From NCBI GenBank assembly GCA_900550055.1, contig URQU01000023.1, positions 1-30,637 on the forward strand: DNA of 30,637 nt, given 5' to 3'. Position 1 is the first letter of the stretch; each line of letters opens with the position of its first letter. Under the pieces are notes generated by a model, which did no database searches, had not been told where the DNA came from, and was given only the letters and a program-made list of their open reading frames with translations. This stretch comes from an uncultured Coriobacteriaceae bacterium. Lineage in GTDB: Bacteria > Actinomycetota > Coriobacteriia > Coriobacteriales > Eggerthellaceae. The position numbers and the translations under genes were made by a program. Shown here one piece after another: positions 1 through 5,469 of the stretch.

Positions 1-6
1 GAATGT

Positions 7-39
7 CGGACAGATAATCCTACGTCCCCTAAGCGTCCG
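7..39. repeat. Dispersed 33-bp hairpin repeat, copy 1
   Basis: Two copies of this unit exist in the window (here and 4557-4589). They share the core CTACGTCCCCTAAG and have short inverted ends, here CGGAC at 7-11 and GTCCG at 35-39. The stem base pair that differs between copies changes on both sides (G:C here, T:A in the other copy), which suggests that the hairpin matters. Two further GTCCGAC heptamers at 48-54 and 61-67 could compete for the left arm. Function unknown. Confidence 0.6.
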
Positions 40-123
40 GCCGAGGTGTCCGACCAAGGCGTCCGACCCCTGAGCATTGTGCTCGCTTGCCGTTTGCGGC
101 GGGGGTTTGCGGAGTTCTCGAGC

Positions 124-146
124 ACTCCACCATGATGGAGTACAAT
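124..146 (+). promoter_or_regulatory. Candidate operator and -10 region of the TrpR/YerC-type gene
   Basis: An imperfect dyad ACTCCA (124-129) and TGGAGT (136-141), 16 of 18 positions symmetric, runs directly into TACAAT (141-146), a good -10 hexamer. No convincing -35 is visible at the normal distance. A dyad overlapping the promoter of a TrpR-fold gene suggests autoregulation; this is inference. Confidence 0.4.
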
Positions 147-185
147 AATGATAAAGGACCCGGTGAATCGGAAAGGCGATGCCGA

Positions 186-485
186 ATGAGCGAGCTGAGA
201 ACCCCCGAGGTGGAGGATCTGCTGACCGTTTTCTCAAAAATCCAGGACAAGGACGACATCTTCCTGCTGCTTGAAGATCTGTTCACCATCCGCGAGATCC
301 GCGAAACCTCGCAGCGCCTGGCCGTTGCGCGCCAACTCGACGCCGGCAATTCATACGCTTCCATCGAGAAGGCCACGGGGGCGTCGGCAACCACCATCGC
401 CCGCGTGTCGAAATGCCTGGGTTACGGCGCCGGCGGCTACACCATGGCGCTCAATATCCTGGACGACGCCCGCAAGGGGAAGTAG
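186..485 (+). CDS. TrpR-like YerC/YecD family transcriptional regulator
   Basis: This encodes a 99-residue helix-turn-helix protein of the TrpR superfamily, YerC/YecD branch, which are small cytoplasmic DNA-binding proteins with mostly unknown ligands. The diagnostic stretch is REIRETSQRLAVARQL, followed by the recognition region ASIEKATGASATTIARVSKCL and the GYGAGGY tail, all in the family's order. The length fits the family (about 100 residues). I chose the ATG at 186 because GGAAAGG lies about nine bases upstream and the family homology starts there; an earlier in-frame start would add 33 unrelated residues. A dyad at the upstream -10 region suggests that it may control itself. It stands alone between the window edge and two terminator-like hairpins, so its target genes cannot be named from context. 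Confidence 0.85.
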   Translation: MSELRTPEVEDLLTVFSKIQDKDDIFLLLEDLFTIREIRETSQRLAVARQLDAGNSYASIEKATGASATTIARVSKCLGYGAGGYTMALNILDDARKGK

Positions 486-550
486 CCCCCGCGCGGCAGG
501 GCAGGACTGGCGCCAGCGTTTTCCGGCGAGCCTCCTTCAGCGTGTTTCGT

Positions 551-566
551 GCGGCGTACCCGCCGC
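551..566 (+). terminator. GC hairpin downstream of the YerC-type gene
   Basis: The stem is GCGGCG, the loop tacc and the return arm CGCCGC, followed by GTGTTTGG. The T-tract is weak, so this may be only part of a double termination region with 593-626. Confidence 0.4.
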
Positions 567-592
567 GTGTTTGGCGATATGATCGCATCGAA

Positions 593-626
593 GCCCGCCG
601 CTCTCGTTCGAGGGCGGCGGGCTTTC
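593..626 (+). terminator. Intrinsic terminator after the YerC-type gene
   Basis: GCCCGCCGC (593-601) pairs with GCGGCGGGC (614-622). Inside, CTCG pairs with CGAG around a TT loop, and TTTCG follows. It is the best terminator in the 380-base gap before the NlpC/P60 gene. Apart from this, the second hairpin and the promoter at 715, nothing else was seen in the gap. Confidence 0.65.
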
Positions 627-714
627 GCGCTCTAACGCGATCTCGCCGCATGCACGTCCCCCAACAATCGGCGAGTGCTCTGTTCGAATGCGTAAGTTGC
701 CGACGGTTCAAAGC

Positions 715-743
715 TTGCATGGGGCGCTTTCGCGCAATATCAT
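715..743 (+). promoter_or_regulatory. Sigma-70-type promoter of the NlpC/P60 gene
   Basis: TTGCAT (715-720) and TATCAT (738-743) are separated by 17 bases. Transcription would begin near 750, giving a leader of about 118 bases before the ATG at 868. An in-frame ATG at 766 has no ribosome binding site. Confidence 0.6.
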
Positions 744-867
744 CCTGAATCGAGAATAAGCTAGCATGGAGAAGCCATGGCGTTGCGTTTGGAAAGTTCA
801 CCATGTATTACAATTCCGATGGAAAAATGCAACAAACGTGCCCGCAAGGGCGTTTCAGAGGTGTCAT

Positions 868-2007
868 ATGGTTCGTCCCCGTCCGCAAATCGATCGTCGC
901 CTGTTCGTCTCGGCAGCTGCGCTGTTCGGCGCATCTGCGGTGCTCGGCACCGTTCCCGCCTGGGCCGATGATGAGGATGCTGGCGAAGGGGAAGATCCCG
1001 ATGCCGAGAAGGAGAATCCCGACGAGCCCGATGCCGAGGAGAAGCTGGCGCAGGCAGACGCCGTGTACCAGCGCGTGACGTCGCTGCAAAACGAGCTGGC
1101 CAAGGCGGCGCAGGCCTACTATCAGGCGCTTGACGAGCACGAGGCGGCGGTGAGCGCCGTCGATGACGCCCAGCGCCGCATCGATGAGGCATCCACGCAG
1201 ATCGATACGCTGCAGGACCGCCTGGCCAAACGCGCCGTGGGCATGTATAAAGCGGGCAAGTTCACTGTCATCGACTTGCTCATGGGCTCGGCGTCGTTCA
1301 AGGAGTTCGCCACGGGCCTGGACATGTACGATGCGCTCAACGAGAACGACGAGCGCATGATCGAGGAGACCAAGGCCCTGCGCGACCAGGTGGCCACCGA
1401 CAAGGAGCAGCTCGAGCTGCAGGAGCAGGTGGCGAAGGAGGCGGCCGACGAGGCCGAGCGCGTCAAGAACGAGGCGCAGGAGAAGGTGGCCGCCATGCAG
1501 GCCATTCTCCAGCAGCTTGACGAAGAGGCGAAGGCGGCGCTGGAATCTATGCAGGACCGCGATCGCGCCGAGGCGGCGCAAGCGTCGTCGGCGCAGGTCA
1601 GGCGCGCGTATGCGTACAACATCCCTTCGGTGCCCATCCCTGCCAACGGCTCGGTGGTGGATTATGCGCTCTCCCGCATCGGCTGCCCGTACGTGTGGGG
1701 CGCCGAGGGCCCCGAGACCTTCGACTGCTCGGGGTTGGTGCGCTGGGCGTATCTGCAGGTGGGGATCTCGCTGCCGCATCAGACGGAGTCGCTGTACTAT
1801 GCGGCCGCGGCGCAGCTGCCCGTGGAGGACGCGCAGCCTGGCGACGTGCTGTGGATCAGCTACGGCGACGGCTACAACGGCCACGTGGCCATCGCCTGCA
1901 ACGAGGGCGGCACGCATTACGTGCACGCCCCCACGTTCGGCGCCTTCGTGCGCGACACCGACTCGCTGTCCTGGGCGGGCTTCACCCACGCACTGCGCTT
2001 CGCGTAA
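868..2007 (+). CDS. Secreted NlpC/P60 peptidoglycan hydrolase with coiled-coil domain
   Basis: This 379-residue exported enzyme probably cleaves peptide stems of peptidoglycan (gamma-D-Glu to diamino acid type endopeptidase). The N-terminus has DRRLFVSAAALFG followed by a hydrophobic run ending AWA-DD; the twin arginine suggests Tat export, though Sec export is possible. An acidic linker is followed by a long coiled coil at about residues 50-245, as in RipA/CwlO-type hydrolases, where it keeps the enzyme inactive or tethers it to a partner. The catalytic domain at about 265-379 shows Cys287 in FDCSG, His339 in GHVAI and His353 in VHAP, the normal triad positions. The start at 868 was chosen over 766 because AGAGGTG precedes it and the signal peptide starts there. 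It stands alone, with its own promoter. Confidence 0.9.
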   Translation: MVRPRPQIDRRLFVSAAALFGASAVLGTVPAWADDEDAGEGEDPDAEKENPDEPDAEEKLAQADAVYQRVTSLQNELAKAAQAYYQALDEHEAAVSAVDDAQRRIDEASTQIDTLQDRLAKRAVGMYKAGKFTVIDLLMGSASFKEFATGLDMYDALNENDERMIEETKALRDQVATDKEQLELQEQVAKEAADEAERVKNEAQEKVAAMQAILQQLDEEAKAALESMQDRDRAEAAQASSAQVRRAYAYNIPSVPIPANGSVVDYALSRIGCPYVWGAEGPETFDCSGLVRWAYLQVGISLPHQTESLYYAAAAQLPVEDAQPGDVLWISYGDGYNGHVAIACNEGGTHYVHAPTFGAFVRDTDSLSWAGFTHALRFA

Positions 2008-2141
2008 GGGCGCGGATGCTTGCGGCTGGCGGCGTGACCGGATGCTTGCCGGGCGCGCAGTGTTCCGCGAAGGGGTGCGGTGCGTGCGGTAGGCGGTAGG
2101 GTCAAGCGTCTACCGCACATGCGCTTCGCGTAAAGCGCGGG
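1990..2141. repeat. Duplicated 3' end of the NlpC/P60 gene plus hairpin
   Basis: The last codons and stop of the hydrolase gene (1990-2015, containing GCGCTTCGCGTAAGGGCGCGG with one change) recur at 2115-2141. Between them GTGCGGTAG (2084-2092) pairs perfectly with CTACCGCAC (2110-2118), which may end transcription of the two converging genes although there is no T-tract. Confidence 0.5.
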
Positions 2142-2846
2142 CTACTTCGCGTTTCGCGCGAAAATCTCCAGCACCAGCTGCAGACGGGTGCCCAACGGCA
2201 ACGGGTTCTGCTTAAGGAACCGCGGAACCTCGCGAAGCGGCAGCGTGAACACCTCGATAAGCTCGCCATGCTCGGGATGGGCCGCTTCGTCCTTCTCCAC
2301 CTGGGCGAACACCGTCTGCACGCTTTCGTCGCTCATGCCGGTTGACGAATGCCCGGCCTGCGGCAGCAGCTCCACCGCGCCTTCCGGGATGTCGGTGCGC
2401 AGGCCGTAACCTGTTTCCTCGCGCAGCTCACGGTCCACGGCCGCGGCAAGGTCTTCGCCGGGCTCAACCAGCCCCGCGGGCAGGCCGACCACCCAGCTGT
2501 TCAGCGGATAGCGGAACTCGCGGATGAGTACCAGGTTGCCGTCGCGCGTGATGGGCACGATGGATACGGCGTCGGCGGTGCGCTTGCCGCTGGTGCCGGC
2601 CGCCTGCTCGGTTGCGGCTACGGCTGCGGCGCCGAAATCGTCAGCGCCCTCGTCGATGGCCGCGATGGCCGTGTTGCTGCGCGCCTCAAGGCGCGCCAGC
2701 TCGGCGCGGTACGCCTCCAGGCCCTTGCGCGAGGCCGCTTCATATATGTAGTCGCTGCCGTCGGGCAGCACGTACGTGAGAATGTACTTCTTGATCCAGC
2801 CGTCCGATACTTGCTCGATATGCTTCAGCTGCGGGGTTTCGCGCAT
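2142..2846 (-). CDS. NUDIX hydrolase, ADP-ribose pyrophosphatase-like
   Basis: This 234-residue cytoplasmic protein hydrolyses a nucleoside diphosphate linked to another group; the substrate is most likely an ADP-sugar, judged by length and domain layout. The NUDIX box is complete: G-LVEPG-E-DLAAAVD-RELREETGYGL, with the metal-binding REETG core. It is preceded by the LIREFRYP strand that is typical of ADP-ribose pyrophosphatases. Before the NUDIX fold lies a roughly 20-residue Ala/Gly/Thr-rich insert (about 70-95) that looks like a flexible linker. The ATG at 2846 was chosen because AGGAAGGA lies just upstream on this strand; an upstream open frame of 65 codons has arginine/proline-rich sequence that does not look coding. 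It converges on the NlpC/P60 gene. Confidence 0.88.
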   Translation of the reverse strand: MRETPQLKHIEQVSDGWIKKYILTYVLPDGSDYIYEAASRKGLEAYRAELARLEARSNTAIAAIDEGADDFGAAAVAATEQAAGTSGKRTADAVSIVPITRDGNLVLIREFRYPLNSWVVGLPAGLVEPGEDLAAAVDRELREETGYGLRTDIPEGAVELLPQAGHSSTGMSDESVQTVFAQVEKDEAAHPEHGELIEVFTLPLREVPRFLKQNPLPLGTRLQLVLEIFARNAK

Positions 2847-3099
2847 GATAGGTTCCTTCCTGTCGATTAACGACATGGTAGCGCAAGCGCGACGACCTCG
2901 TGCGGCGCGCTTGCGGCGGAGTGGGGGGGAGTGCAGGCGCGGCGAGCGGCGGCAGACCTGGGCGGGCGACGGACGTGCGGACCCGTCGCGAGGCGGTGGT
3001 CGCAGCAGAACGGTTGGCGTACGGGTTTTGTCGAGCGGCAAGTGCGGCAGGATGGGGCGCTACCGCAGCGAGCGGCGGGTTCGATCGCGGCGAGCCGAT

Positions 3100-3128
3100 T
3101 TGCACCTGGCAGCTTCCCCTCCTAAACG
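3100..3128 (+). promoter_or_regulatory. Candidate promoter of the GGGA stem-loop RNA
   Basis: TTGCAC (3100-3105) is followed after 17 bases by TAAACG (3123-3128). The -35 and the spacing are good; the -10 is weak but resembles TAAACT used at 25644. Initiation a few bases downstream would start the transcript at the first hairpin. Confidence 0.35.
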
Positions 3129-3130
3129 CA

Positions 3131-3375
3131 GGACCGCCGCGGTGGGAAGCCGCGGCGGTCCTCTGCGATGCGGGGAGGGAGACCCCGCGATGGGCTTCGC
3201 CGCCCCGGGATGGGAGACGAGGCGGCGAAGCGGCGCCGATGGGAAGACGGCGTCTTGGGAATCGTCGGAGTGCGGGCGGGAATCCCGCGCTCCGCGTGCC
3301 AAGCGGGAGTGGGAGACTTCGCTTGGCCGGATCGCGGATGGGAGGGCGTGATCCGTAAAGGGAAGGGATAAGGAA
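3131..3375 (+). ncRNA. Array of seven stem-loops with GGGA in each loop; candidate protein-sponge small RNA
   Basis: Seven consecutive hairpins fill 3131-3355. Their stems differ in sequence, but every apical loop carries GGGA followed by A or G. 1: 3131-3161, 12-bp stem, loop TGGGAAG. 2: 3170-3188, 6 bp, loop AGGGAGA. 3: 3194-3231, 11 bp, 16-base loop with ATGGGAGA. 4: 3232-3254, 7 bp, loop ATGGGAAGA. 5: 3267-3293, 10 bp, loop CGGGAAT. 6: 3299-3326, 7 bp plus a 3-bp inner helix, loop TGGGAGA. 7: 3328-3355, 9 bp, loop GATGGGAGGG. A single-stranded GGGAAGGGATAAGGA tail follows. Variable stems with a constant loop motif are the hallmark of RNAs that titrate a GGA-binding protein, such as CsrB/RsmZ with CsrA. 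The region lies between divergent genes and holds no plausible ORF. Strand, ends and partner are inferred. Confidence 0.6.
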
Positions 3376-3604
3376 CGGTTCATATAGTAGGCGCGCCGCC
3401 TGAAAGAAGCCTTAAAGAAGCGTGAACGCCACGTGTAGATGCGACGCGGGCTGCTGGGCTCGAGCCCACGCGACGCTTGCGGGCGGCTCGCCGGCCCTGC
3501 GCCTCGCTTGTCGCGCGCCCTCGGCGCCCGTCACGCGGTTTGCGGCTTCCCTCGGCCCCTCAAGTTCCCGCATCGTGACGCGAAAATGACGTGAAGGTAA
3601 CGCG
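3376..3604. other. Intergenic stretch before the hsp20 promoter
   Basis: No gene is recognised. It contains a perfect 14-bp palindrome TGGGCTCGAGCCCA at 3455-3468, which may mark the 3' end of the upstream RNA although no T-tract follows. There is also a short direct repeat AAAGAAGC at 3403 and 3415 (approximate). Confidence 0.4.
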
Positions 3605-3646
3605 TTAGCACTCTGGCTTGCAGAGTGCTAACGCAGGGTCTATAAC
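3605..3646 (+). promoter_or_regulatory. CIRCE operator (HrcA) overlapping the hsp20 promoter
   Basis: TTAGCACTC (3605-3613), nine bases, then GAGTGCTAA (3623-3631) is a perfect CIRCE element; the arms extend to 12 bp (GCG outside each). The promoter is TTGCAG (3618-3623), 17 bases, TATAAC (3641-3646), so the right CIRCE arm lies between -35 and -10. HrcA is the known CIRCE repressor; binding here would block polymerase until heat stress inactivates it. Confidence 0.93.
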
Positions 3647-3649
3647 GAT

Positions 3650-3857
3650 AACTGTTCAAAGGAACGGTCCCCTGAACGGGGCCGCAACGAAAGCAACCGA
3701 AACGGCGGCGGAACAACCTGCCGGCCCGTTCGCAAGCTTGACGGCCGTTGCGCAATGTGGCGCAACCGTCTGCCGGGCAAGCGCATCGGGCAAGGCGCCC
3801 GACCGGGTATCGGCCGGTGCCGGGCAGCGTGTTTCGCCCCAAGAAACGGAGATGACG
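3650..3857 (+). promoter_or_regulatory. Long structured 5' leader of hsp20, candidate RNA thermometer
   Basis: About 205 bases separate the predicted transcription start from the start codon. Visible helices: GTTC/GAAC at 3654-3665; GGTCCC with GGGGCC just after; a long imperfect hairpin 3736-3782 built from GCTTG/CAAGC and GTTGCGC/GCGCAAC (3747-3766); and GTTTC (3831-3835) with GAAAC (3843-3847), which ends one base before the GGAG ribosome binding site. Hsp20 leaders in other bacteria often act as RNA thermometers; that role here is inference. Confidence 0.45.
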
Positions 3858-4301
3858 ATGATGTCCATGCTGGTACCTCGCTCTAATCGCTTCCTTAACG
3901 ATCTTATGACCGACCCGTTCGACAACTTCTTCGGCACCATGGCGGCGCCGAGCGTGAAGACCACGCCGAACCTGATGCGCACCGACATCCGCGAAACCGA
4001 GACCGGTTTCGAGCTGACCATCGACCTGCCGGGCTTCAACAAGGAAGGCGTGCAGGCCGAACTGAAGGACGGCTACCTGACCGTCACGGCCGAAACCAAG
4101 CAGGAAACCGAGGATAAGAAGGGCACCTACGTGCGCCAGGAGCGCTTCAGCGGCAAGTGCAGCCGTACCTTCTACGTCGGCGACGACATCGAGGAAGGCG
4201 ACATCAAGGCCAAGTTCGATAACGGCACCTTGCAGATCGATGTGCCGAAGAAGGTCGCCAAGCCCGAGCCCGAAACCTCGCGCTCCATCTCGATCGACTA
4301 G
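3858..4301 (+). CDS. Small heat shock protein, Hsp20/alpha-crystallin family
   Basis: This 147-residue ATP-independent holdase chaperone binds unfolding proteins in the cytoplasm and forms large oligomers. The alpha-crystallin domain spans about residues 40-135: it starts at MRTDIRETETGFELTIDLPGF, includes the GYLTVTAE strand and the QERFSGKCSRTFYV block, and ends with NGTLQIDVPK, where the family has G-x-L. The N-terminus (MLVPRSNRFLNDLMTDPFDNFF) is typical of actinobacterial Hsp18-like proteins. Several ATG codons lie together at 3852, 3858, 3861 and 3867. GGAG at 3848-3851 abuts the first, so 3858 (six-base spacing) or 3861 is favoured. It stands alone, controlled by CIRCE and ending at the hairpin at 4413. 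HrcA control of a lone Hsp20 rather than groES/dnaK is notable. Confidence 0.95.
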   Translation: MMSMLVPRSNRFLNDLMTDPFDNFFGTMAAPSVKTTPNLMRTDIRETETGFELTIDLPGFNKEGVQAELKDGYLTVTAETKQETEDKKGTYVRQERFSGKCSRTFYVGDDIEEGDIKAKFDNGTLQIDVPKKVAKPEPETSRSISID

Positions 4302-4412
4302 CTAGGTCGAACGCTTCCGGCAGATTGCGAGCGGCGCTTGCCCTGGCATAGGTCCCGATTATGGACCGGCACCCTGCCCCCTCGAACCTTTTCTCGACTC
4401 TCACCTCCTTAT

Positions 4413-4452
4413 GAAGACCCCGTCGCGGCATGCCCGCGGCGGGGTCTTCTGC
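4413..4452 (+). terminator. Strong intrinsic terminator of hsp20
   Basis: GAAGACCCCG then TCGCGG (4413-4428) pairs almost perfectly with CCGCGG then CGGGGTCTTC (to 4449) around a catgc loop, followed by TGCGTTT. The A/T-rich outer part makes it usable on either strand. Confidence 0.75.
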
Positions 4453-4556
4453 GTTTCGGGTGCTGTTTGCGGCCTTCGCGGGTGCCTTAAGGGGGCCGCG
4501 GCGAGCCAAGGGGCGATGCGCCTGCATTTGAACGAGGATGCCCGGGGAGGCCATAC

Positions 4557-4589
4557 CTGACAGTTAATGCTACGTCCCCTAAGTGTCAG
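4557..4589. repeat. Dispersed 33-bp hairpin repeat, copy 2
   Basis: Ends CTGACA (4557-4562) and TGTCAG (4584-4589) flank the shared core CTACGTCCCCTAAG. It differs from copy 1 (7-39) at matching positions of both arms, which keeps the pairing. It sits between the hsp20 terminator and the candidate operator of the cytochrome operon. Confidence 0.6.
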
Positions 4590-4626
4590 CCTGTAGCTAT
4601 CGGCGCCCCCTACCACGCTTTCACCT

Positions 4627-4657
4627 GGGTAAACGCGAAGTTTACCCCACGGGGGTA
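4627..4657. promoter_or_regulatory. Candidate operator: overlapping GGGTA dyads
   Basis: GGGTAAA (4627-4633) and TTTACCC (4641-4647) form a perfect dyad with a seven-base spacer. TACCCC (4643-4648) and GGGGTA (4652-4657) form a second dyad that overlaps it. The site lies about 200 bases upstream of the cytochrome/flavoprotein operon, whose LuxR-type regulator sits downstream. Similar GGGTAAC dyads precede both wall-protein genes. The binding protein is unknown. The rest of 4590-4860 showed no clear promoter. Confidence 0.4.
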
Positions 4658-4860
4658 CTAGGCGTGCGCGCTTGTGCGGGCGCATGATGTGCGCGTTGGG
4701 TGGGGCCGTGGAGGGCCCCGCGGCAAGTCCGGCGGGTGGGGCACGGCGCAACGCGTCGCTTTCGCCAGCATGCGGCCGCCATTCGGCCGCCGACGTCTTC
4801 CTCGAGCGTCGTCGCACCCGCCGGGCTTGCCGAAGGTTCCAAGGAAAAGGAGCGGAACGA

Positions 4861-5469
4861 ATGGCTGAAGACGAGAAGTTCTCCCGGCCCGGTGAGGGCG
4901 CGCAAGCGCCTTCCCCGAAGCGCAAGGCCAAGCGCGGCTGGATCATCGGCGGCGTCGTGGCTGTCGTGATCGTGGTGGCGGGTGCAGGTTTCTGGGTGTG
5001 GCACGAGACGCCCAGCTTCTGCAACGCCATCTGCCACAGCCCCATGGACAGCTACGTGGACACGTACTACAGCGGCGACCAGGGCATGCTGGTGACCGCG
5101 CATGCCGAGGCGGGCAACAACTGCCTGAGCTGCCATGAGCCCGTGATCACCGAGCAGGTGGGCGAGGTCATGAAGTGGACCTCCGACGACTATCCCATGA
5201 CCGCCGACGGTACGAAGCTGGCAGATGGCGCCGACATGGCCAGCGAGGAGTTCTGCGCCAAGAGCGGCTGCCACGACATGGACGACGTGGTCGCCAGCAC
5301 CTGGGGCTTCGAGGGCAATGGCGAGCAGTTCAACCCTCATAGCAGCCACCAGGACCTGGCGCTCGAGTGCGGCGACTGCCATAAGGCTCACGAGAAGAGC
5401 GTCCTCATGTGCAACCAGTGCCACAAACTGAACATGCCCGAGGGATGGGAGGCCCCGAATGCAGCATAA
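4861..5469 (+). CDS. Membrane-anchored pentaheme cytochrome c, NapC/NirT (NrfH)-like
   Basis: This 202-residue quinol-oxidising electron carrier probably passes electrons from menaquinone to the flavin reductase encoded next. One membrane helix lies at about residues 27-46 (WIIGGVVAVVIVVAGAGFWVW), with the rest outside the membrane. Five heme sites are visible: C54-x3-C58-H59, C88-x2-C91-H92, C132-x4-C137-H138, C170-x2-C173-H174 and C184-x2-C187-H188. Two of these depart from CxxCH: the first has three and the third has four spacer residues. The first has the NrfH-like context CHSPMDSYV. AAGGAG upstream supports the ATG at 4861. The gene overlaps the flavoprotein gene by 11 bases, so the two are translationally coupled, as in the Cgr1/Cgr2 pair of Eggerthella lenta. 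The substrate is not predictable. Confidence 0.9.
   Translation: MAEDEKFSRPGEGAQAPSPKRKAKRGWIIGGVVAVVIVVAGAGFWVWHETPSFCNAICHSPMDSYVDTYYSGDQGMLVTAHAEAGNNCLSCHEPVITEQVGEVMKWTSDDYPMTADGTKLADGADMASEEFCAKSGCHDMDDVVASTWGFEGNGEQFNPHSSHQDLALECGDCHKAHEKSVLMCNQCHKLNMPEGWEAPNAA

Noticed and set aside
766..867. Upstream start of the NlpC/P60 gene at 766
   Set aside because: There is no ribosome binding site, and the added residues precede a complete signal peptide; ATG 868 has AGAGGTG and fits better.
3131..3161. Simple terminator for the NUDIX or hsp20 gene
   Set aside because: The 12-bp hairpin has no T-tract on either strand, lies upstream of the divergent NUDIX gene's start, and is one of seven similar stem-loops, so it is better read as part of an RNA.
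3618..3857. Longer Hsp20 start within the leader
   Set aside because: The frame is open by chance through the promoter itself (TTGCAG is the -35) and the leader, so it cannot be translated from there.
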